Shown: positions 9,584-22,100, numbered from the stretch's first letter. The stretch is 64,000 nucleotides of DNA from Phoma sp. XZ068 (GCA_004835665.1 RBKR01000027.1:372001-436000), one strand, 5' to 3'. Notes: generated by a model not told the origin, from the sequence alone. Translations and numbers: made by a program.

Positions 9584-12505
9584 TAGGTCTTTTAAAAATA
9601 AAAACTATTAGAAACTTAGTATTATATATAACTTAAATACTCTAGGCTAGCCTAGAATAAACTAAAGTATAATACTTAGTATATATAAAATAGCTAGTAT
9701 ATAACTAGAGAATAAGATACTAGATAAAAGTAGTAATTTAACTATCTTCTTTTTTAATATACTTATACTTCTTTCTATAGCTACTACTAAACTACCTATA
9801 ATAAAAATTATTAATAAGTAATTATATAAAGGTTATACTAAAAAAAGTAACTACTATATTTTAGCTTAATAGTTAGAAAGCTATTATATAAACCTTTATT
9901 ATAAAATTACTATTACTATTATAGTATTTAGTTTTTAAGTTAGTAAGTATTACTTTATAGAAACTAAGTTAACTTTAGTCTACTATATAAGTAGATTAGC
10001 TATTATTAGTATTTCTATAATATACTTTCTTTAAGCTTTTACTATAATTATAGTATAGTTATAAAGTACTAGATATCTAGAGCCTATATATAGTTATATA
10101 ATAATATAACCTACTAATTTAAAAGTAACTATTTATATATATAGTATTAAGATCTTTACCTTATTCTTTATAAGGTTTTCTAATTATTATATACTTATAG
10201 CTAATATTAATATCTAAAAAAGAATATATACTAATAAAAAATAAAAAATATACTAGAATCTTTTAGTCTACTCTAAGTTATACTATAATATACTTTATAG
10301 GTAAGCTACTTACTAAGTAAGCTACTTACTTTTACTAAGTCTATACTATACTTTACTATATTATACTCTAGAATACTATACTCTATACTTATTTAGGCTA
10401 TAATATACTATAATATTACTTAGAGACTAATTCTATATTAATCTTATATATTTATATATTATACCTAGTTTAATTATACTATCTATAGTATTTTTAAAAT
10501 AGCTTACCTACTTTAGTATATACTTACTTCTTTACTTTTTTACTATTACTATATACTTTAAACTTCTTTAAAGCTATTAATTACTAACTTTCTATAACTA
10601 GTAAAGTCTCTTTTATCTTATCTTACTTTCTTTTATATAACCTTATATAACCTTTATTATATAGCTACCTTATTTACTACTTAAAGCTTAGTAATCTTCT
10701 AGTATACTAATACTAGCTTATATATAATTATTACTACCCTTTTTAATATTTTTTAAATACTTTAACTATAGAAGTAAGTAAGATATTTATATATTTTAAT
10801 ATTCTTATCTTTATAAGTATTATATATAACCTAAGTTCTAAAGTATTACTTAGAGTTTATAACTACTAGAGCTTATTATTAATAGGTAGTAGTAGTAATA
10901 GAGTATATAGCTTTATATTAAAGCTACTTACAACCTATTCTAAGTTAAATAGAACTAGTTTAGTACTTTAGAACTCTCTTTAGATATTACTAAAAGTAAT
11001 TATAGTATTATAAGTATATATAAAGCTTAGTAAGTACCTAGTCTTAGTAATATAGTTAATCTAGTTATATATAACTATTTTAGCTTAGTATCTATATATA
11101 TTCTTTAAAGTAGTAAAAAAACCTATACTAAAAAGCTATATAAAGTATAATAAGTAAAGAAGTAAGTAGAAAGTAATAATATTACTATTCTTATAGTATT
11201 ACTAGAATTTAAAAAGGTTATAGCTTTTATAAGTATTACTAATAAGTAAATAGTAGATACTAATAGTCTACTACTTTATATACTTTTTAAAGTATTTTAT
11301 TTAGTCTAAACTAAGCTTATTAGTAGTCTAGCTATTATTAAGAACTTTAATAACCTAGTTTTAAGATAAATTCTCTTCTTAATACTAGATAAAGAAGTAG
11401 TAGTAGGCTTTAAAGATAAGAAAGGCTAGAATAGCTTATTCTTTAGTATTAATACTTACTATAGCTATAGTATACTTTTAGTTACTTAGCTATACTACCT
11501 TTAGCTACTTTTATTATTCTAAACTTATAATAACTACTTCTTAGAAGATTTAGCTTATTATAAAGCCTATCTTATTAAAGTTATATATATCTTTATTTTA
11601 AATACTATACTTAGCTTTAATATTAGCTACTAGGCTAAACTAGCTCTATAGAACCTTAGAATTCTTATAGTAGGCTTTTTTATAGTTATACTTATAAATA
11701 AACTTAACTTTAAGCTTTAGATATTACTTAATAAATATACTAGGCTAGTTTATTCTAGTAAGGCCTAGATTATACTTAGTATATAAGAAGTTAGCTATAG
11801 TAGCTATATTAAAGAGCTAAAGAGAGAATTTCTATATATCTAGCTTAAGAATATATTTAATAATTACTTTTTTTTATTATTATCTAGCTTCTATAAGTTA
11901 GCTATAGTATTAGCTTATATAAGTTATTTAGTATATTAATTACTTAGTATCTTTTAAGAAACTCTATAGATAGCTATAGTATATTATTAGAAGAGTATTA
12001 TATCTATTTTAAGAGCCTAGAGTATAAGCTATAATTAATATTTTCTTAATATATTTAACTAGTATTATTAAAAAGATATTATTATAGAAAAAGTAGTTTA
12101 GTAAAGATTTAGTAAAAGTAAGTAGCTTATATATATAAATATAAAAATAATACTTAGATATATATATAAGTATAACTATTCTAGATAGAATACTAGTTTT
12201 TATTAAAAAAACTCTTCTTAAAGGCTCTACTTATGTACTATACTATTATAAACTATAGTATATAATTACTATTTAGTAATACTAGTATTACTTAATAGTT
12301 ACTAAATAGAATAATAAAAGTATTTTTATTTACTACTAGGTAAAGTATATCTTATTAGTAAAGCTTTTATAGCTTTTCTTTTACTTTTTAAAATTTTTAT
12401 TATATACTTTTATACTAATTAGCTATATATCTTATAATATTATTAAGTAGACTAAACTTATATTAGTTTTTTTTATTAGTAGCCTACTTAATTAATCTAG
12501 CTATC
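9584..12505. mobile_element. unassigned RIP-mutated repeat between two related LTRs
   Basis: 2.9 kb flanked by LTRs of the same family. CpA and TpG are nearly absent and no frame or named domain could be recovered. It could be a deleted internal region of a minus-strand element or another transposon class. Confidence 0.4.
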
Positions 12506-13056
12506 TATTAAAGCTATACCTAAGTAAAGCTTATAATATATTATTCTATTAGTTCTTAGAGATAAGTATAGGTAAAGATAAAATAGGTTACTAAAAGGTA
12601 TAGAATAATAGCCTACTATTTTTAAAGGGTATACTAGAGTAAACTCTAATATATAAATAAGTTACTTAAGAGTATAGAATAATAGCTAGCTATTATTAGG
12701 GTTAATAAGAATATAATATATAGTAGATTACTAAGTTAAATATACTATTCTAAGGATAGTGTCTAGAGGTATTTATCTATAGCTATAGTACTCTCTCTTT
12801 AAATATAGCCTTTAAAAGAGTAGTATAGTTTAAGTAAATTAGAAGCTATATAGCTCTTAGTTAATATACCCTATAGTACCTATAGTATAGAAATATTAAA
12901 TTAGGTTCTAAGGTTTTCTTTAGCTGCTTATCTACTAAGGGGTAAGTACTACTACTTTGTTTATTATATTAAATTATTAGTCTAGTTGGTTTGTTTTTAG
13001 CTACCTATTCCTATTGGTTAGGTTGTTTAGCTGTCTGTTCCTGTTAGGTTATAACA
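12506..13056 (-). repeat. third-family LTR with a RIP gradient
   Basis: 551 bp from TATTAAAGCTATACC to TTATAACA, same family as 9006 and 33301. The left part is fully RIP-mutated, but the last 100 or so bases keep TTGG, TTTG and CTGT. The flanks CTATC and CTATT could be a decayed 5-bp duplication, although the right one also resembles the polypurine boundary of these elements. Confidence 0.65.
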
Positions 13057-13650
13057 CTATTGTCTCTTTACTTTCTACTTATAATTAGCTCTAGATATTT
13101 AAGATAGTCTATAGTGCGTCTGTGTATTTTTTGCGTGTGTTTTATAGAAACTAGCTAATCTTTTAGGCTTATATATTGCACGTGAATTATAGGCTACAAG
13201 CTATGCCTACGATGTATCTTTTCCTTTAGACATTATATCCTATTTGCTTAGAGACCTCCAATGACGGCGCTGAATGTCCAGCCGACGACAACTGAAAACT
13301 ACATTGAACGTATCACGTACCACTGCTGTTTGCTTTGAGCATCATTGGCTCAAGTGCGGACTTCGCCGCATCTGACCAATCGATCTCGGTCCGCGACAAA
13401 TTTCTCAATCATCATCGTGCTTAGACCTGACACGAGCAACTGTACTAGCTTGCCCAAATATTCAGCTAACCCTCCGGTCAAGGGATGGCTTTCCAGACGC
13501 AGCCGAGGAAAAGGGCCTTTGATAACAAGTTCTGTGTCATTGAATGTGTACAACCATATGCACCTACATAGTACAAAACACATGTACCTCCGACTGCGCA
13601 ATGTATATCTAGCTGCTACTTGCCGAAAATCCACCATTTCCAGCGCATCC
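13057..13650. other. spacer upstream of the P450
   Basis: A transition from repeat DNA to balanced composition, complete by about 13180. An open frame upstream of and continuous with the P450 exon (from 13345) encodes residues unlike a P450 N-terminus and is taken as chance. No convincing TATA element was chosen. Confidence 0.5.
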
Positions 13651-15369
13651 ATGTTCGACCATTTGTCTGTAGCGATTGCCCTTGCGGCGCTGACAGTTCT
13701 TTACGTCTTTCGATGCGTCCACTCACCTCTATCATCAGTTCCTGGCTCGGTAATGACAAAGTTCGTACCTTTTCGCTTGTGGTGGAACGAACTCTTCGGT
13801 ACGAGGACTCTGTACATACGTTCGCTTCATCTCAAGCACGGCCCTGTCGTTCGGATCGCCCCCGGTGAGGTTTCGTTCACATCGTATGAGGCACTGAAAG
13901 AGATCTATGGCTCACAGGGTGGCGGATACGATAAGACCAGCTTCTATGATCTCTTCATGGTGTTCGGTCGCAGGTACGAAGCTTCGCATAATTCGGTGAT
14001 CTCCAAGCCTAACTCAGCCACCGTAAAGGACGATGTTCTCCACGCTTCAGAAAGCTGATGTACGTGTACGGTATCATGTAAGGTTGAGCGTACTGACAGT
14101 AGTCAAAAGCATGCGAAGCGCAGACCACTTTTGGCAGGCGGCTACGCCAACAGTAATGTCGTCAAAGCATCGTCGCTCGCAGGCATTCGAGCCAGAGCGG
14201 CTTCCTTCGCCCAGCGTTGCGGAACCCTGGCAAATGCTGGGACTGATATATACGTAAGCATTGAAATCCTTGCTTGACCTGGGAGGGGGCTGAAGAAGTG
14301 GAGTGAAGGCTAAGTGCTGACGAGCCGCCAAGCCACTGCTGCATTCGTATGCCTGTGACTGCGCGACTCATCACATTTTCCATCCATACGGGACTGACAG
14401 CCTACGCGATAAAGAAGACGAAAGGTTGATGCATGAAGTGACGGCGGATAACAGTCTCATAAGTGGGTGACAACTTTCTAGCTTGTAAAAGCTATGCTGA
14501 ATGTACAGGTCGGCTGCTCCAATCTCGGGCTCCCATGCTCTACGCATGCTTTCTAAAGATCATTCATCTGGTATTAGCGCAACGTCAGATTCCCCTGGTT
14601 GACCAATTCGTCAAGAGTGCCAGTCTGCAAACGAACGCGGATGGGTTCACGGTACTGGGCTGCCTGCAAGACAAACTCAGCAGTGGGTGAGACAATCTCG
14701 ATGTTGCCGCTGAATGCCTGGATCACATGGTGGCTGGCATCGAAACCACTGGAGATGCTCTTTGTTTCCTGATGTGGGAGCTGTCGCAGCCTTCTTCGCT
14801 TCAATACCAGCGCAAGCTGCGGGAAGAACTGAAAAATAACGTGCACCTGTCCTTCGAGAAGCTCCCGTTCCTGGGCGCCGTTGTCTAAGAGGGTTTACGA
14901 TGTTACCCAGCAATTCCTGCGTCCCTACCGAGGATTGTCCCCATTGGCGGGAAATGCATCGACGGATTTTTTATGCCGAGCAGCAGCGTTGTTAGCTGTC
15001 AAGCGTATTCAGTTCAGAGGCACAACGCCAATGTGTTTCCTGCACCAGACACGTTTGACCCAGGTCGTTGGATGGTGTCAGAAGGCGATGCAGAACGTCG
15101 TCGTCTCATGATTGCCTTCTCACACGGCGGCAGAGGCTGTGTTGGCAAGCAGTAAGTGGGGACTCCATTATGACGCCGTTTCAACAAGACTGACGTTTCA
15201 CAGTCTAGCCATCGCTGAGATGAAGATACTTCTACGGGAGATATACACCAAGTTTGCAACTTTGCCTGATCTGTCAATGGATCCAAGATCCATGCGGTCA
15301 CACGATCAGATCCTCTCGGCAAGGCCTTATAGGCAGAGATGTTTGCTAGTTTTTCGGCCGTTGGAGTGA
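13651..15369 (+). pseudogene. cytochrome P450 monooxygenase with two nonsense codons
   Basis: Heme-thiolate monooxygenase, membrane-anchored at the N-terminus. Exons are 13651-13973, 14029-14059, 14110-14253, 14333-14462, 14509-15151 and 15204-15369. All five introns (55, 50, 79, 46 and 52 nt) keep GT-AG ends, several with CTGAC branch sites, and all phases agree, giving 478 codons. Readable landmarks are the N-terminal hydrophobic anchor (LSVAIALAALTVLYVF), KHGPVVRIAP, HAKRRPLLAGGYANSN, the I-helix AGIETT (residues 285-290), the K-helix EGLR, PGRW, and the heme loop FSHGGRGCVG with Cys420. The chain is broken by TGA at 14688-14690 (codon 270) and TAA at 14886-14888 (codon 336), just before EGLR. 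Both fit single C-to-T changes. Everything else is conserved, so inactivation looks recent. The subfamily is not identified. The NmrA-like gene lies 1.06 kb downstream on the same strand. Confidence 0.9.
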
Positions 15370-16432
15370 AAGTCCGGGCTTCTTGCGCTTTTGTAGCCCA
15401 TTCGATTGCTGAATACGATCTCATGATCCTTCAATTTTGCTGGTGGAACGACCACTGTATCGGGAGATGTAGTTGAGCGTGTCTGGGAATCCTCAAGGGC
15501 AGAGACGAGTTTGATACCACGTAGGTTAGTGAGGTTAGTGACCCCCGGGATGACGCGCTAAGACCATTTAAATTTTTAGAGAGCCATATATTATCCTGTC
15601 TTTAATGTGCGAATCTTGCGCATCCCCGTCGCGTATTCTTCCTTGATCTTTGCTTTGACTTTGGACCGCATGCGAGTACGGTCGACGACAAGTCTATGTT
15701 TCTGGTCTTTCTCAGGAGTACAAGTGTGCGACTCGCGTAACGCAACAAAATCGACTCAGAAAACAACACCTCTCAATCACTGCATTGCACGAGCGAAGTC
15801 TTCTTCTCTGTCCTTTCCTGATAACAAGGACGGAGCACAGATGGATTATACACGTATCTACGCATCTCTGTAGATGTCATAGATGTCATTCGCGCCTCCC
15901 CTGCGCATAATATATATCCATGCATAAGCAGTGCCACGCTATGGTCAATTCCAAGGTGGGGTTGTTTGGAAGGACCGGGTGAAACACAATTTTTGCATTT
16001 CCTATCCCGTGTCTGAAATACATTCTCTGCATCTGTGGTTCAATCGGCACGGGACATGTCTGTTCGTCCGTCCCGTGTGGAGCTCACCATGAGTCCGACT
16101 GCGGGATCCGTGGGCTCCGCCCTCCCGATTTCCAAGCAGACTCCCGATTCCAGAGCAGAACCCCAATTCCGTTGGGAAGGATCATATTTGCACCCAAGCA
16201 CGGGATCATCAGCATCCGCGCGGAGCATTTCTCATCAGCTGACGTTACCAATCATCACTCCGCTATCCTCGAACCAGAAGCCTTGAGCACACAGGTGTTT
16301 TTTTCCAACACTGTGCGCATATAAGTACTGTATCCAGCATGGTCCTACCGTGTTCAACATCTCGACCTGGGTCTCCCGACTGCTCTCCTGAAACAGACGT
16401 CTTTGACTCTTCCCTCCAACCGTACCGTCACA
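15370..16432. other. spacer between P450 and NmrA-like gene
   Basis: Balanced composition, with CA and TG present. Short open frames at 15607-15873 and 16035-16286 show no domain, signal peptide or splice support. A tandem TAGATGTCA pair lies near 15872-15889. The right part should contain the NmrA-like gene promoter. Confidence 0.55.
16320..16325 (+). promoter_or_regulatory. TATA-like element of the NmrA-like gene
   Basis: TATAAG about 108 bp upstream of the ATG at 16433. Inferred from position and sequence only. Confidence 0.4.
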
Positions 16433-17347
16433 ATGAAAGTAGCTATTGCTGGATCTGGAGGTATTGCGCGCTACATTATCGACGAGCTTCCGAAACAAGG
16501 ACATCAGGTCATCGTTTTGACACGTAGCCTCAAGCCGTTCCTCGAAAAGCAGGGTACCCCTCAGCGCGTCACGGACTACTCCTTGAAGGACCTTGTGCCG
16601 CACATCCACGACTGTGATGCAGTCATCTGCACCATTAAGGATGGTACTGCAGGCTTCACGTCTGCTCAGCTTGCCCTCATTGAAGCCTGCCAAGCTTCTT
16701 CAAAGTGCAAGCGGTTCATCCCGTCGGTATGGGGAGGCAATGTTGAAGAAGTTCCGGATCAACCCATAGCTACGAGTAACTCTCTAGGACCAGTATGGGC
16801 CGCTCTTGACAGCCAAACCGAGATCAAGTACACGAGTATCTGCCAGGGGTGGATATCTGACTACTTGATTCCCTCCAATCAGCGATATTTCCGCGATCTC
16901 GGTGAATTTTGGGTTCAAGACTATGCTGCAAAGGTCTTTACACTCTACGGTCGAGGCACTCAGACTGTAGACTTCACATCAGGGAGGGACATGGCTCGGG
17001 CCGTTGCAGTACTGCTGAACCACGATGCGAATGATTGGGAGCGCTTTACATGCATGTCTGGCGAGCGAACAACCTGGCGAGGGCTCTGGGAGTTTGTAAA
17101 AAGCAGAGATCCAGCCTATACTTCGAGATCAAAGTCCCTTGCACAGAGCATTAAGCAGCTGATGGATGCCAAAAGCGAGGATAGCATGGGAGCAGCCATG
17201 TATGAAATCATGGGTCACAGCGAAGCTTTGTCGTTTCCAGTGGGCAAAGTGGAACAGCACCGAGAAAAGTATTTCAAGAGATTGAAGTTCAGGAATCTTC
17301 AGGAATTAGTCGAAGAAGCTGCGGCTTACCCTGACACAATTGTTTAG
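16433..17347 (+). CDS. NmrA-like / isoflavone-reductase-like NAD(P)-binding protein
   Basis: Cytosolic Rossmann-fold protein of the atypical short-chain dehydrogenase group, acting either as an NAD(P)H-dependent reductase or as a redox-sensing regulator. A single exon encodes 304 residues. The N-terminus MKVAIAGSGGIARYI is a textbook first beta strand plus glycine-rich dinucleotide loop (Gly7, Gly9, Gly10). LTRSLKPF follows beta 2. RFIPSVWGGN and the downstream TSICQGWISDYL match the substrate-side segments of NmrA/isoflavone reductase homologues. The ATG at 16433, preceded by CACA, is chosen because the glycine loop must lie at the N-terminus; the frame opens 10 codons earlier at 16403. It is the only intact gene in this island. 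It lies downstream of the broken P450, a pairing typical of oxidative secondary metabolism or detoxification (inference). Confidence 0.9.
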   Translation: MKVAIAGSGGIARYIIDELPKQGHQVIVLTRSLKPFLEKQGTPQRVTDYSLKDLVPHIHDCDAVICTIKDGTAGFTSAQLALIEACQASSKCKRFIPSVWGGNVEEVPDQPIATSNSLGPVWAALDSQTEIKYTSICQGWISDYLIPSNQRYFRDLGEFWVQDYAAKVFTLYGRGTQTVDFTSGRDMARAVAVLLNHDANDWERFTCMSGERTTWRGLWEFVKSRDPAYTSRSKSLAQSIKQLMDAKSEDSMGAAMYEIMGHSEALSFPVGKVEQHREKYFKRLKFRNLQELVEEAAAYPDTIV

Positions 17348-18240
17348 TTCGTGCAATCAACTCATTTCAGACTCGATCAGCTGGTACATCTCTGGATAGT
17401 TGAACAGCCAATCGAAGTTGGGTTACACATTTGATGACAGTGTTCCGGGAGACTTGTGACGTCGAGGCGACCGTGTGCAACGAATCATTGTGGATTGATC
17501 CTCAGCGGCTTGTGACTCTCAACCATGCATGGATTGCATATAATTCACATGTTGGGTTTGCCAGAGTCACCTAGACTACGGTAGTCTGCAACATCAGGTG
17601 CCACTACACAAGAGGATTGTGGTATGATGCATGGTGCGCTGTATTTGTTGGCTCTGACGTTGGCAGCTACTTTGTACGTTTGTACATCGTGTCTAGTGAC
17701 AACCTGAAGACAGAATGCTTCCAACTAACTGCGCCCTCGTTTTCCTTGCCTTATTCACAACGCTCAGGAAGTTGGATCCCTTCAGCAAAATTACGGATAC
17801 TTCTCTGAAAAAAACTCTTGCACTTTCCTGGCTGAACACCAATGTTGTTTCCCGCTGAAGTACTCTCTTGTGTGGCTGTAGCGTGCATAGCAGTTCTCCA
17901 ATCGGTTGAAGTTCAGTAACCTCCTTGTTTCTTGCTTCTGTTTCTTTCTGTTTTAGGGAACTTGCGGACAGCATGGTTGACTGTCAGGATCCACGGACCC
18001 CGAGCATAGGGATGATTGATTAGCAAGCTTCCGCAGGGAACTGGTCTGTGATGTGCTGCTTTGCTACTACTAACTCGTAAGAGATGGACTAAGCTGTGAT
18101 CTAACGCAGACTTGGTGTCTAAGTACAAGGTTCCTAGAGTGCATAGTTGATCCTACTAAGAATATAACATCCCTTACCGCCTAGTAAAAGGAGCAAAGAG
18201 GGCACAGACATCAGCTTATTTACGGCAGTGCGCTCTAGTA
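17348..18240. other. spacer downstream of the NmrA-like gene
   Basis: Balanced composition up to about 18230 and then an abrupt change to RIP-type DNA. Open frames at 17617-17808 and, on the other strand, at 17693-18128 have no recognisable content. A perfect 7-bp inverted repeat with a one-base centre (AGACTAC/GTAGTCT, about 17572-17586) is present. I see no RNA gene. Confidence 0.55.
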
Positions 18241-18606
18241 GTTACTTAATCTCTTTAGTAGGTTATTAATATTATAGATAAAAACCTACTCTTAGCTTTA
18301 TTAACTATCTATAGGCTCTATAAAAATAGTGTAAATATCTCTAGTTTATTTTTTAAAGTACTATTTTACTTAATTAATTCTTTTATTATAAGAAAGGTAG
18401 CCTCTTACTATTGTCTCTAATTTATTCTATTTAGTAGTAGAAGTAAACTTTATTCTTAGCTAGGTAATATACAGTTACTATATATAGTTTCTTTTATATT
18501 TTCTAAATAGTAATAATATTAAAGCTATAGATTACTAGATTATATAGTAGTAATACTATAAAAACTTAATATACTTACTAAATAGTAGTAGAGGTATAGA
18601 GAGTAT
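18241..18606. other. unassigned RIP-mutated DNA at the island edge
   Basis: AT-rich sequence with no frame and no LTR terminus, ending where the first LTR of the right-hand repeat block begins. Confidence 0.5.
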
Positions 18607-19105
18607 TATTAAGGTTATAAACTAAGTAAAGCTTATAAATACTTCTAAGGTTAGTTCTCTAGAATAAGTACTAGTATAGAAGGGGGTTAGTATAGATATC
18701 TAGTAAAATACTATAATAACTATAGAGTTAATAATAAGTAGTATAGATAGTTAATCTATCTAGCTTAAGAGTTAGGTTAAGTTCTAATAATAAAGTTAAT
18801 TAATAAGGTTAAATATAATACTATAAGATTAGTATTTTTACTTTCTATATACTAAGAAGATAGGTATAGTACTTAGTATTATAGTAGCTACTAATTACAC
18901 TAATTATTAATTATACTAATTACTAATTATACTAATTATACTAAGACTAATTATAGTATATAACTTTATATTAGTACCTATAAGTAGTAGTTAATAATAC
19001 TTATTATTTATACTTACTTATAATACCTATTCCTATATAGTTTAACTATACTATACTTAGCTTATAACTATTAGCCTTTATTTAATATTCTCTAGAATTA
19101 TAATA
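18607..19105 (-). repeat. E1 3' LTR (U3 type a)
   Basis: 499 bp from TATTAAGG to TTATAATA, followed by CTATTTTCTTTC, the complement of a polypurine tract. It contains the AATTA-based short repeats around 18890-18960. Confidence 0.75.
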
Positions 19106-22100
19106 CTATTTTCTTTCTATCTTAGCTTAGTTATTTAAGCTTAGTTTATATAATATAGGCCTCTCCTTATTTAATAGTATATCTTTTTAATAATACCTAA
19201 ATATCCTACTAAGTTAAGTTTAGCCTACTATTACTACCTATATAAATTTATTAAGTTCTTTAGAGAGATTATAGTAAAGAAGTATTTAACTTATAAAAAG
19301 TATAAGTAAGTATATAAAGTTTATATTTAGTCTAGAAAATATAGTAAATATTTAAAGTATAAATAGTATTATAATATTTATATAATATAGTTAGAGTTTA
19401 AATATCTAGGGACTAAAAGAGAAAAGCTATAGGTATAGATAAAAAAAAGTTATAAAGTATAAAATAAAGTATTTAAGGCCTCTAAAAAGGTAGTAGAAAA
19501 GTTATAGGTTATATATATATATATAAAGAGTAGTTATATTAATAAATAGATTTACTAGATTATTATATAAAGAAAGTAATTATAGTAGAAAAGTAAAGTT
19601 TTATTAAGTAAAAGCTAGAGAAAGAGATATTCTTTTTAGAGGGCCCTTTAGACAGGTTTAGCCTAACTTTATTACTTAGTATATAGAGTACTTTTAAGAG
19701 GTAGCTAATTAAAGCTTAAGAAGCTAATATAGTACTTTCTAATTAGTCTTAAATTTCTATAATAGCTACTAGTAGTTTATAAGGTTTATAAAAGGTTCTT
19801 ATATATTTTCTAACTTAGAGTACTCTAACTATTTAACTAGGTATTTATTTTTATATCTTTTTTTTTAATATTATATTATTTTTTTAACTTTCTACTTAGT
19901 ATCTTTTTTAACCTAGTAGTAGAAGTTCTTCTAGATTAGTATATTAAGATCTACTAGTTTTAATAGTAATATATAGAATATAGAGTATATACTAGTATCT
20001 TATAGAAGTTTAAGTTAATAGTTTATAGAGCTAATTTATCTAGAAATAAAAAATAGTCTAAGCTTAATATAATCTAGCTTTTTTATTAGCTTTTATATTT
20101 ATAAGTTTTTTATAAGAAGATAGACTTTATTCTCCTTTTTTAGCTAAGATACTATTTTTTATTTCTAACTAATATAAGAGATTACTTATTATTAAGCTTT
20201 ATTAATATTTTTAAGTAATTTCTAGTATACTACTTTTAGTCTTTATACTAAGGTTATTACTAAATCTATTTAGATATTACTACTAAGAGATTTTATAAAG
20301 AGATTTAGGTATCTCCTATAATTTATAAAGAATAGTATTATACCTATTACTTTTAATAATTTATTATTATATATAATCTATACTATAGGTAATAGCAAGA
20401 CCTAGTTATCTTACTTTTAGTTACTATATATTCTTAAGTATATCTCTATAGTTTAATTTATTCTTTCTATTTATCTATATATTTATAGATAATCTATAGT
20501 TAATAGCTTCTTTATAGTACTAATAGCTACTATAAGTATAGTCTAATAGTTTAATATTAAGATCTTATCTCTATTACTATTAATTAATTCTAGTATACTA
20601 TAAAAGTAGATAATTCTATCTAGAAATACTTATATAAGCTACTCTATAGTATAACTATATTAATATAGTATTATTTCTACTACTTTAGTAAACTTATTTA
20701 CTATAATAAAGATTAAGTTATAGATATATTCTATAATAAGGTCTTTAGAGATAGGTAGTTATATAATAAAATCTATTATAATATTTATCTATAGTGCTAT
20801 TAGTAGCTTTATTACTTATATTTCTTTATACTTTATATATGTACTATACTTGTTCTATTAATAATTAATATAGTTCTTAATAAACTTAGTAACCTTATTC
20901 TTTATACAGCTAAACTTATAGTATTGTCTAATAAGTTCTATTATTTATATTATACTAGAGTGTTTATAAAGTAGGCTATTATAATAATAGCTTATAATTT
21001 TATTTTTTACTTTCTCTAGTACCTTTATAGGTATATACTATTCCTATTAGATTTATATTATATTCTTAAGCTACTAAGATAGTTCTAATAATCTATTCTT
21101 ATTAACTCTAAGTATAGTAAACTAGTTTATTATCTTTTCTCTAGCTAGATTATATTATCTACTAAGTATATTAGCTCTACTATTATTCTTTCCTAGAGTA
21201 TATAGTATCTTAAACTTATACTATCCTAATAGCTTAGACTAGTATACTTATTATTAGTTAAGTATTTTAGTAGTAGTAAAGTATACTAGGTTCTTATAGT
21301 TAGTATAAATAGTAAGTTTTAAGCAGCTTTCTATATAGATTCTCTAGTATTCTAGAGCTAATATAATAGCTAGTAATTCTTTATTATATATATTATATTA
21401 CTTTTCTAGTTTTAAGAATTTCCTAGAGTAGTAGGTAATTAAGTACTATTATCTATCTTATTCTTATATAGTATAAGCTCCTAATACTAAATCTAAAGTA
21501 TTTATTTTAATTTAAAGTAGTTTTCTATTCTTAAATATAATTATTATAAGTAGCTTAATATAAAACTATTTAAGTAACTAGAAAGTATCTTCTTATACTT
21601 ATTCCTATTTAAATTCTATATCTTTTTATATAAGCTTTATAAGTAGTAAAGCTTTAAGTAAGTAATCCTTAATAAAGTATTAGTTAAAATTAATAAATTC
21701 TAAAAAATTTAAATTTCTCTAAAAGAGGTAGGGGTTAGCTAATTCTTTATAACTTAAATCTTTATTTTACTTATCTTAACTTTATATCTTTCTATAATAT
21801 AGCTAAGAAATTCTACTTCTTTCTTATACTATTTATATTTCTTAGGTTTAAGTTAAAAATCTACCTTTCTAAGGTATTTTAATACTTCCCTAATATAGTA
21901 ACTATATTCTTCTAGTATTACTAAGTATACTAGAATAGTATTAAAGTATAATACTACTATAATATCTAAATATACTCTTAATATATTATTAATAAGGGCC
22001 TAATATATAGCTAGTATATTAGTAAGCCTAAATAGTATTACTAAATACTTAAAATAACTATAGTATATTCTAAATATAGTCTTCTATTCTTTACCTTTCT

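Larger units (their letters stand above)
4351..13056. repeat. RIP-degraded AT-rich repeat block
   Basis: About 8.7 kb made almost wholly of A, T and a few CT/AG contexts. CpA, TpG and CpG are very rare while TpA is everywhere, the classic product of C-to-T change at CpA on both strands. Recognisable pieces are LTRs and a gag remnant, listed separately. No host gene was seen. Confidence 0.9.

Noticed and set aside
13345..13650. Upstream extension of the first P450 exon
   Set aside because: About 100 extra residues without P450 character before a good membrane anchor starting at 13651.
14033..14257. A separate 74-residue frame inside the P450
   Set aside because: It crosses the 50-nt intron 14060-14109. 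With that intron removed, the exons join in phase to give QKAD-HAKRR as expected.
15607..16286. Two short frames between the P450 and the NmrA-like gene
   Set aside because: No recognisable content. Length is within chance expectation, and the second overlaps the likely promoter region.
17617..18128. Short frames downstream of the NmrA-like gene
   Set aside because: They overlap one another on both strands, with no domain or splice signals that extend them.
13057..18240. tRNA or other RNA genes in the gene islands
   Set aside because: No cloverleaf-like arrangement with A and B box sequences was found by eye; a dedicated search was not possible.
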